Assembly (NCBI GenBank): GCA_038317345.1
Contig: JBBQBH010000003.1
Span: 1-64,000 of the forward strand
Source of the DNA: Mayfieldus sp038317345
GTDB lineage: Bacteria; Actinomycetota; Thermoleophilia; Solirubrobacterales; 70-9
Length of the DNA: 64,000 nucleotides
Direction of reading: 5' to 3'
The position numbers and the translations under genes were made by a program. Positions 57,820 to 64,000 of this stretch are shown in pieces (within the stretch, counting starts at the first letter, position 1; the number at the start of each line of letters is the position of its first letter). The notes below the pieces were generated by a model. The model did not search any database. It worked only from the letters and a program-made list of their open reading frames with translations, and had not been told where the DNA came from.

Positions 57820-60219
57820 ATGTATAGACGTCTTTGCTTGGTGGCGCTTGCCGGCATAGCGCTCGCCGTCCCTTCGCACGCCGCTGCCAAGACCCGGGCC
57901 AGCTATGTCCACCCGCTCGCCGGAACCCAGCCCGGTCCCGGCACCTTCGGGGGTGGGCACAACTTCCCCGGCGCGACCTTGCCCTTCGGAATGGTGCAGT
58001 TCAGCCCCGACACGACCCCTGCCGGAAACTCCGACGGCTATGACTACCGCGACTCACACATCCGCGGGTTCAGCCTCACCCATCTTGCCGGGGCAGGTTG
58101 CTCGCTGTATGCAGATTTCCCCTTTCTGCCGACCATCCAGCCGCTGACCGCCTCGCCCGCGCTGCCCGGCGGCGGGGAGCTGGCGCCGCAGTTCGAACCC
58201 GGCTTCAGCCACAGCAACGAGAGCGCCAACCCGGGTCTCTACGAGGCCACGACCGGAAAGGGGCGGAGGCAGAGCATCGACACACGCCTCACGGCGACCC
58301 TGCGCAGCGGACTCGCACGCTTCAACTTTCCCCGCAGCCCCCATGCCAGTGTTCTGATCAACGCGGGGGGCAGCGCCAATCCCAACGACCACGCCGACGT
58401 GCAGGTCAACCCCGCCACGGCGGAGATCACCGGCTCGGCCAATAGCGGCTACTTCTGCGCCCAACGGCCCCGCTACCGGGTCTACTTCGCGGCCCGCTTC
58501 AATCGCCCCTTCAGCACCTACGGGACCTGGCAGCGGCAGACGCTGACCCCCGGTGGGACGTCGGCGGCCGACGACAAGCCGGTCTCGACAAACCGGTCCG
58601 ACACCGCCCAGGCGGGCGCCTACGCGACCTTCAATACGCGCCACGCCCGGGGCGTTCAGGTGAAGGTCGGGATCTCGTTCGTGAGCGTCGACGGCGCCAG
58701 GCGAAACCTCGGGGCGGAACAGCACGGCTTCAGGTTCGGCAAGGTCCTCGGGGCCGCCCGCCGGACCTGGAACCGGGCATTGGGATCGATCGAGGTCAGC
58801 GGCGGCAGCGGTCGCGACACCGCCACCTTCTACACGGCGCTCTACCACGCACTGCTCGCGCCGCGGACGTTCAACGACGTCGACGGCAGCTACATCGGAA
58901 TGGACAGCCAGCTGCATTCGACCGGCGGCGGTACCCAATACGCGGACATCTCCGGCTGGGACGTCTACCGCACCCAGATCCAGCTGCTGGCGATCTTGAT
59001 GCCAGCCCGAGCCAGCGCGCTGATCCGCTCGCTGCTCACCGACGCGTCCCAGAGCGGCTGCCTGCCCCGCTGGCCATATGCGAACGGACAGAGCATGACC
59101 ATGGTCGGCGACCCGTCGGACCCGATCATCGCGTCTGCGGCGGCCCTCGGCGCCAGCAACTTCGACCACGGCGCCGCGCTCGGAGCAATGGTCAAGGGTG
59201 CGACCCAGACCTGCCAGAGCACCAACGGCTCCTACCTGCAACGCCAGGGACTCGACGCATACCAGTCATTGGGTTACGTGCCATACGACCTCGACACGGG
59301 TCAAACCAATTCGAACTCGATCTTCGGCGATCCAGCCGATGTATGGGCCTCGGCCGCGACCACACTCGAATATCAGACCGCCGACTTCGCGATCGCCCAA
59401 TTCGCGGCCCGCTTCGCCCACGACCAGGCCTCGTACTCGAAGTTCATCGCCCGGTCGGGAAACTGGCGCAAGCTGCTCAATCCCGCCAGCGGCTTCATCG
59501 AACCGCGCTACGCCAACGGCTCCTTCATCTCGGGCTATGACGAGCTTCACGGTGAAGGCTTCGCGGAAGGGAGCGCGGCGCAATACACCTGGATGATTCC
59601 CTTCGACCCGGCCGGGCTGGGGGCAATGATCGGGGGGCCCACCGCCGCGGCGGGGCGCCTCACCTATCTGCTGCGGATCCTCAACTCGCCCGACGGCAGC
59701 GGCACCGACCACGCCCTGCTCGGCAACGAGCCGACCCTGCTCACCCCGTGGCTTTTCAACTGGCTCGGAAAGCCGTTCGAGACCCAGGCGGCGGTGCGGC
59801 GCGCAGTGACCCAGCTCTATGGGCCATTTCCGGCCGGATATCCGGGCAACGACGACCTCGGAACGCTTTCGTCCTGGTACGTGTTCGGCGCCCTCGGCCT
59901 CTACCCGGAGATTCCGGGAACCGGGGTCCTGGCGCTGTCGAGCCCCTTGTTTCCTCACGCCCAGTTTCGGATCGGTCGCAAGGCGGTGCGAATCGACGCC
60001 CGGGGAGCTACTGCGGCGACTCGCTTCATTCGCGGGCTGCGGCTGAACGGACACCACGTCGATCAGCCGTGGACCACCTACTGCACGCTCGCCCGTGGTG
60101 CCCGCCTGCGATACGCGCTCAGCCGTCGGCCGAAGCGAAGCTGGGGCGCCGCGGCAGCGGCCCAACCTCCGTCTTATGCGCCGGACCGGCCGATGCCGGC
60201 AAGCGTCTGCGCGAATTGA
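57820..60219 (+). CDS. Secreted GH92-family alpha-mannosidase
   Basis: A 799-residue exported glycoside hydrolase. A signal peptide (LCLVALAGIALAVPSHAAA) precedes the GH92 N-terminal beta domain, with GGGHNFPGATLPFGMVQF and SPDTTPAGNSDGYDYRD, and an (alpha/alpha)6 catalytic domain containing EGSAAQYTWMIPFDP (general acid Glu) and GYPGNDDLGTLSSWYVFGAL with the Asp pair of the base/metal site, plus LGLYPEIPGTGVLALSSPLF. GH92 enzymes are Ca2+-dependent exo-alpha-mannosidases, most often alpha-1,2. GGAGGG before ATG at 57820 supports the start. Length is typical. Linkage specificity cannot be read from sequence. Confidence 0.93.
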   Translation: MYRRLCLVALAGIALAVPSHAAAKTRASYVHPLAGTQPGPGTFGGGHNFPGATLPFGMVQFSPDTTPAGNSDGYDYRDSHIRGFSLTHLAGAGCSLYADFPFLPTIQPLTASPALPGGGELAPQFEPGFSHSNESANPGLYEATTGKGRRQSIDTRLTATLRSGLARFNFPRSPHASVLINAGGSANPNDHADVQVNPATAEITGSANSGYFCAQRPRYRVYFAARFNRPFSTYGTWQRQTLTPGGTSAADDKPVSTNRSDTAQAGAYATFNTRHARGVQVKVGISFVSVDGARRNLGAEQHGFRFGKVLGAARRTWNRALGSIEVSGGSGRDTATFYTALYHALLAPRTFNDVDGSYIGMDSQLHSTGGGTQYADISGWDVYRTQIQLLAILMPARASALIRSLLTDASQSGCLPRWPYANGQSMTMVGDPSDPIIASAAALGASNFDHGAALGAMVKGATQTCQSTNGSYLQRQGLDAYQSLGYVPYDLDTGQTNSNSIFGDPADVWASAATTLEYQTADFAIAQFAARFAHDQASYSKFIARSGNWRKLLNPASGFIEPRYANGSFISGYDELHGEGFAEGSAAQYTWMIPFDPAGLGAMIGGPTAAAGRLTYLLRILNSPDGSGTDHALLGNEPTLLTPWLFNWLGKPFETQAAVRRAVTQLYGPFPAGYPGNDDLGTLSSWYVFGALGLYPEIPGTGVLALSSPLFPHAQFRIGRKAVRIDARGATAATRFIRGLRLNGHHVDQPWTTYCTLARGARLRYALSRRPKRSWGAAAAAQPPSYAPDRPMPASVCAN

Positions 60220-60267
60220 GCCAGGCGCGCGCTTAGGTTCCCTTTAACAGGGCTTCAACATCTGTAC

Positions 60268-62085
60268 ATGTCGTGCCAGCAGGCTTGTGGCTCGGTGGAA
60301 ACTGCGACGGCAACCGCGCACGGCGGCGATACCCGAGCAGGTCCGGGGCGGCTCGCGGTAATCGGGTCTACCGTCTTCTGGATCGGTGCGGGGTTGGTTG
60401 CGGCGGGGGTCGCCATCCGCTTCGCGACCCTCGGGCTGCAGAGCTATCACCACGACGAGGTGATTACAGCGGGGAGGGTGCTGCCGGGCAGCTTCGGGCA
60501 CATGCTTCACGAGGTTCGCCGCAGCGAATCGACTCCGCCGCTCTACTACATCATTGCCTGGGAGTGGAGTAAGCACTTCGGCCTTGACGAGGTCGGCCTG
60601 CGATCGCTTTCCGCTCTCTTCGGCGCCCTGACGATCCCGATCGCCTTTCTGATCGGCAGGGAGCTGGCCGGGAAACGCGCCGGGCTGCTGACCATGGCGA
60701 TGGTCGCCTTGAACCCGATGCTGATCTGGTACTCGCAGGAAGCACGGGCCTACGCGTTGGTGGTCCTGCTCTGCGCGGCTTCTCTGTTCTTCTTCCTGCG
60801 CTTCCGCCGGACCGGATCGCACCGTGACCTGGCGCTGTGGACGGCCTTCTCCGCCCTCGCGCTCACCAGCCACTACTTCGCCGTCTTCACGATCGTGATC
60901 GAGGCCGCCTGGCTGCTGGTCGAGCGCAGGCCACGAGCTCCGGTGCTGGCGGCAATCGGCGGGATCGTGGCGGTCGGCTTGGCGCTCCTGCCACTCGCGG
61001 CTCACCAGGCCAACCCGAACCACATCGACTGGATCGGACACCTGGCCGTGTGGGACCGGCTCGAGGACTCGGGCGGAAGCTTCTTGATCGGTGAGACCGG
61101 CAGGGTGATCGGGGCGGTTGGTCCGCGCCAGAAATACACGGTGGTCCCTCTGATTCTCATCGGCCTCCTGCTCGGGCTCGGGTTGTTGCGAGGCCGGAGC
61201 CGCGAATGGCGCGTCGCCGCAATCGGGATCGTGATCGGCCTTGGAAGCGTCGCCCTGGCGCTGCTCGCGGCGGCGGCCGGCAAGGACTACGTCCTCGCCC
61301 GCAACCTGCTCCCGGCGCTGCTGCCGCTGATCGCGGCGGTCGCCGTGATTGCCACTTTCGCGCGGGCCCGCGGGCTGGGCGTCGCCCTGATCGCGGCGCT
61401 TTGCGTGTACTGGCTGGCCTTCGACGTGTACGTGGACGCCACGCCCGACCTTCAGCGGCCGAATTGGAGGCAGGTGGCTCGGACCGCCCGCCCCGCCATC
61501 CGTCCGCGCGTGATCGTCACATGGACCTTGGGAGTCGCGCCGCTCGAGTTCTACCTTCGCGACGGGACCGCGCGCGCGAACAGCGGCCCGTTCGTCGTGC
61601 CGGAGGTCGACGTCGTGACCAAGTCCTCGGCGACCCGGTTCGCCGACCCGCTGGCAGCCAAATTCCCCCACACCGAGGTGGCCGATCTTGGCCGCTTCAC
61701 GGTGACCCGCTACATCGCCCCGCATCCGATCCCCCTCGGCATGCGTCTGCTGCGCCACCTGCGCACCGGCTTTCAGACCAATGCCGTGATGATCGGCGGA
61801 GGCCCGCAGGTCGCGCCCGGGTCCGGCAGGCGCGACGTTCGCCTGGTGCGCTGCCGCAGTCGCCTGCTCAGGCAGCTCGATCGCAAGCACGGAAATCGGG
61901 CGCTCGGGCGTCATACGCACCGGGACCGCAGAGTCTGCGAACGTCGATTGCACCGTCAACACAGGGCGCACCAGCGCCGGTTGCACAGACAGCGCAGGGC
62001 GCGCGAGCGCCGGCTACACCGTCAGCACAGGTCGCACGAGCGCCGGCTACACGGCCAGCGGCGGCATCAGCAGCGCCTCAGCTGA
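60268..62085 (+). CDS. GT39-like dolichyl-phosphate-type glycosyltransferase with aberrant repeat-rich C-terminus
   Basis: A 605-residue multi-membrane protein. The PMT_2/GT39 hallmark is seen at the start (LQSYHHDEVITAGRV and ESTPPLYYIIAWEWSKHFG, then LNPMLIWYSQEARAYALVVL), with about ten helices; the domain ends around residue 525 (PHTEVADLGRFTVTRYIA). The last about 70 residues are Arg/His-rich, encoded by a 33-bp minisatellite, and look foreign to the family; a frameshift before them is possible. It should transfer sugar from a polyprenyl-phosphate carrier to an envelope acceptor. It overlaps the convergent gtrA stop by eight bases. Confidence 0.8.
   Translation: MSCQQACGSVETATATAHGGDTRAGPGRLAVIGSTVFWIGAGLVAAGVAIRFATLGLQSYHHDEVITAGRVLPGSFGHMLHEVRRSESTPPLYYIIAWEWSKHFGLDEVGLRSLSALFGALTIPIAFLIGRELAGKRAGLLTMAMVALNPMLIWYSQEARAYALVVLLCAASLFFFLRFRRTGSHRDLALWTAFSALALTSHYFAVFTIVIEAAWLLVERRPRAPVLAAIGGIVAVGLALLPLAAHQANPNHIDWIGHLAVWDRLEDSGGSFLIGETGRVIGAVGPRQKYTVVPLILIGLLLGLGLLRGRSREWRVAAIGIVIGLGSVALALLAAAAGKDYVLARNLLPALLPLIAAVAVIATFARARGLGVALIAALCVYWLAFDVYVDATPDLQRPNWRQVARTARPAIRPRVIVTWTLGVAPLEFYLRDGTARANSGPFVVPEVDVVTKSSATRFADPLAAKFPHTEVADLGRFTVTRYIAPHPIPLGMRLLRHLRTGFQTNAVMIGGGPQVAPGSGRRDVRLVRCRSRLLRQLDRKHGNRALGRHTHRDRRVCERRLHRQHRAHQRRLHRQRRARERRLHRQHRSHERRLHGQRRHQQRLS
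61942..62070. repeat. 33-bp minisatellite inside the GT39-like gene end
   Basis: Three full units of 33 bp, 61942-61974, 61975-62007 and 62008-62040, are followed by a diverged partial unit to 62070. Units share CG(C/T)CG(G/A)(C/T)T(G/A)CAC and a CA(G/A)GGCGCAC-like half. Because 33 is divisible by three, copy number can change without a frameshift. Confidence 0.75.
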
Positions 62086-62551
62086 AGGTCCAGAGCTTGT
62101 TGCCGATGAAGTTGAACGGCATCGCGACGGCGACGGCAATTGCCTGAGCCTGCAGCTCGGGCAACTCCGCCATCACCAGCAGCTGCAGGATCACGAGGTT
62201 GATGAACAGGGATCCGAGGCTGACCGCGAAGAACCGAGCCGCCTCGAAGCGGGCAGGCCCAGCCCCGGCGCCGAAGGTCCAGTACCGGTTCCAGAGGTAG
62301 TTGTTGGAGACGGCGACGCAGAACGCCCCGACGGCGGCCAGCAAGTGGTTGACGGCGAGGTTCTGGTTGAGCACGGCGAATGCAGCAAGGTTGATCACGT
62401 AGCCGGAGCCCCCGACGAGCCCGAACTTGACCAGCTGGACCCAGTTCGCGGCCTTTCTCGTCCCGGCGCCGATCCGGCGGGCCACTGCGACGACGCCGGG
62501 CGCGGACAAGGAGTCCTCGGCAAGCCTCGTTTCGGGTCTTTCAGTCGCCAT
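62078..62551 (-). CDS. GtrA-like membrane protein
   Basis: A 157-residue protein with four membrane helices: FGLVGGSGYVINLAAFAVLN, the second with AVGAFCVAVSNNYLWNRYWTF, then RFFAVSLGSLFINLVILQLL and AIAVAVAMPFNFIGNKLWTF. The NxxWNRxWTF and NFxxxKxWTF signatures define the GtrA family, proposed to move lipid-linked sugars or teichoic-acid precursors across the membrane. It lies between a GT39-like and a GT-C-like gene, consistent with flipping of a polyprenyl-linked sugar used by them. Confidence 0.9.
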   Translation of the reverse strand: MATERPETRLAEDSLSAPGVVAVARRIGAGTRKAANWVQLVKFGLVGGSGYVINLAAFAVLNQNLAVNHLLAAVGAFCVAVSNNYLWNRYWTFGAGAGPARFEAARFFAVSLGSLFINLVILQLLVMAELPELQAQAIAVAVAMPFNFIGNKLWTFS

Positions 62552-62588
62552 CCTCAGGAAGGCTGCCAGGGAAATCTAAATTCCGCCT

Positions 62589-64000
62589 CTATTGCCCGAA
62601 TTGCCCGCATCTCGTCACCGCAAGGGGCCCGTCGATTTTGAAGACCACGGTCGGCGGAGTCTTCAGCACGACCTTCGCGTGCGGATCGCGGGTCCAGCGC
62701 GCCTCAGGTGGGTACGAGGGACCGCCGGGCTCGATTCGGTCGAGGCTGACGACGACGTAGTCGTAGTCGCCTGCGTTGAGAAGGCGCCGCCACCGCTCAC
62801 AGGTCGAGGCGCGCACGAAGCCGGCGTGCGGACGGTGCAGGCCGGCGAATTGGACCCGATTGGAAAGCTCGGTGCCCCAGAGCGGGTATTGCCGCGTGGC
62901 GGTGGTGGCGATCCGCTGGTCGTCGAGGCTGCGGGCCCATTTGAAGGCCGCGTCGAGGCCGGGTGTGGTGAAGCTCGGGTCCGCGTAGCGGTGATCGAGG
63001 TAGCGCCTTTGCTCGAACCATCCGGCGCCAACCGCCAGCAGGACGATCCCGGCGGCGGCAGCGGCCAGCGCCGGGCGCGACAGCATGTGCAGCCGCCGGG
63101 AGCCGAGCAGCGCGGCGACTACCACGACGGCGACGCCCATCGCGATCGCCCCGGCGACATAGCCGGAGTACCACGGCGCCCCCGACGCATCGGCAAATGC
63201 AAGGGTGAAGAGCAACAGCACCAGCAGGGCCGCCCGGCGCCGACCCCGATCGGCCCCCACGACCACCGGTAGCAGCGCCAGGCCGAGAATCAGCGCCGGT
63301 GCCAGGTAGCGAAGGCCCGACTCGAAGCTGAGCGGCATTCCGCTGGGCCCGGCGGCGGAGGCGGGGCTGGCGACCCACGCCGCCGCCGTCAGCAGCCCCA
63401 CCGCCCCAAGCACGCGGACCAGGGGATCCTGGCGCCGCGAGAGACAGATCACCAGGGCGAGGAGAGCCAGGCCCCCGACCAACGGCCATAGCCAGCCGAG
63501 CGAGTGGTGAAGCCCGGGCAGGAACCAGTGGCGCCAGGTCGATCCGTCGAACAGGTATCCGAGCACGGACTCCTGCCGGCGGCCCCCGAGAGCCTGATTG
63601 GGGGCGGGCAGATTCAGCGGGCCGAGCGATTTCACCCACGGAAAGGGGTTGCCGGCCTGCACCAGGTTGCGCAGGTACCAGTAGCCGCACCCGGCCAGCA
63701 GCGGAAGCCCGACGGCAGCAGCGGCCCGGCGGCGGGCCCCTGGGGCGCTGATCGCGACCAGACCTGCCGCGAGGCCCGCGGCCGGCACCAGGTAGTTGAG
63801 CTTCACCCCGGCCGCCAGTCCCGCTGCCAGGCCGACCACGACGAGAGCGCCGGGCGCCGGCCAGGGGTCCCGCTCCGATGCCCGCGCGTTGACGGCAACG
63901 GCGGCCGCGGCGGTGAGGAAAAAGATCGCCGGCATGTCGTTGCGCATCGATCCCGCCTGGTCGGCGAGCGCCCCCGCATCGAGGACTACCGCCGCGCCGA
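62589..64000 (-). CDS. Multi-membrane glycosyltransferase-like protein (GT-C type), copy 2, 5' end off window
   Basis: The frame stays open to the right edge. Codons beyond the first internal Met read AAVVLDAGALADQAGSMRND, matching VLLDAGVLADQAGEARND of copy 1, so the true start lies outside the window. The visible about 470 residues have about eight helices and the soluble C-terminal domain with RSLDDQRIATTATRQYPLWG and GTELSNRVQFAGLHRPHAGF, equivalent to the AQRIATTVPIQYPLVGRDLS and VNFVGRP segment of copy 1. Family function unknown; envelope glycan transfer is the likely role. Confidence 0.75.
   Translation of the reverse strand, partial: GAAVVLDAGALADQAGSMRNDMPAIFFLTAAAAVAVNARASERDPWPAPGALVVVGLAAGLAAGVKLNYLVPAAGLAAGLVAISAPGARRRAAAAVGLPLLAGCGYWYLRNLVQAGNPFPWVKSLGPLNLPAPNQALGGRRQESVLGYLFDGSTWRHWFLPGLHHSLGWLWPLVGGLALLALVICLSRRQDPLVRVLGAVGLLTAAAWVASPASAAGPSGMPLSFESGLRYLAPALILGLALLPVVVGADRGRRRAALLVLLLFTLAFADASGAPWYSGYVAGAIAMGVAVVVVAALLGSRRLHMLSRPALAAAAAGIVLLAVGAGWFEQRRYLDHRYADPSFTTPGLDAAFKWARSLDDQRIATTATRQYPLWGTELSNRVQFAGLHRPHAGFVRASTCERWRRLLNAGDYDYVVVSLDRIEPGGPSYPPEARWTRDPHAKVVLKTPPTVVFKIDGPLAVTRCGQFGQ

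Noticed and set aside
60244..61986. 580-codon frame antisense to the GT39-like gene
   Set aside because: Composition (Arg, Gln, Asp, Pro runs) is typical of antisense translation of a high-GC membrane gene; no motif or ribosome site.

Overview
This is 64 kb of high-GC chromosomal DNA from a bacterium, most likely an actinobacterium of the class Thermoleophilia (Solirubrobacterales-like). The placement is an inference from gene content and order: uvrA, a Rieske lipoprotein, uvrC and rapZ in a row; paired MaoC-type dehydratase subunits; a LexA box of the actinobacterial type before uvrA; many GTG/TTG starts with ATGA/GTGA/TTGA overlaps; and many SnoaL-, VOC- and RTX-type accessory proteins. I saw no plasmid, phage, insertion sequence, CRISPR array, rRNA or tRNA. 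No stretch over 300 bases lacks a gene.

Layout. 1-5.8 kb: start of rapZ, uvrC, a Tat/lipobox Rieske protein and uvrA with an SOS box. 5.8-9.9 kb: an accessory patch with a broken alpha/beta hydrolase, a frameshifted SnoaL-like gene, an MFS permease, a VOC protein, a DivIVA-domain protein and a small ferredoxin-fold-like protein. 9.9-16 kb: uvrB, a SnoaL-like protein, a covalent-flavin oxidase, a secreted protein of unknown function and a DHA2-type permease. 16-18.6 kb: two tandem paralogous lipoproteins with RTX repeats. 18.6-25.2 kb: lytic transglycosylase, coaE, rpsA, a FAD reductase, a YdcZ-type transporter, an ECF sigma factor with a membrane/secreted tail and a Ca-binding-type exported protein. 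25.2-33.6 kb: polA, ACT-malic enzyme, a TIGR01777 protein, a solute-binding protein, a phosphofructokinase with pyrophosphate-type residues and a methyltransferase.

33.4-42.3 kb: one long leftward tryptophan cluster, hisIE-trpE-trpG-trpD-trpC-htrA-trpF-trpB-trpA plus a 53-residue membrane protein. It is almost gapless, but an HtrA protease with its own 77-base upstream gap sits inside it. 42.3-55.5 kb: a leftward housekeeping block, lepA, SnoaL, (UPF0145 and a small zinc-ribbon-like gene on the other strand), hadA/hadB-like, hrcA, dnaJ, prmA, a frameshifted membrane gene, murI, yqeY, phoH, ybeY, era, then a PAS-GGDEF diguanylate cyclase. The hrcA-dnaJ and dnaJ-prmA gaps hold two sibling elements of about 120-150 bp that are also short reading frames filling each gap exactly. 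55.6-64 kb: a cell-envelope glycan locus with two paralogous multi-membrane glycosyltransferase-like proteins, a secreted GH92 mannosidase, a GT39-like transferase and a GtrA protein.

The main points for a second look are the sibling elements around dnaJ, three damaged genes (amber plus 21-bp duplication; 2-bp deletion; 1-bp insertion), the predicted pyrophosphate-dependent phosphofructokinase, the membrane-tailed ECF sigma factor, the RTX lipoprotein pair and the mannan-type locus.
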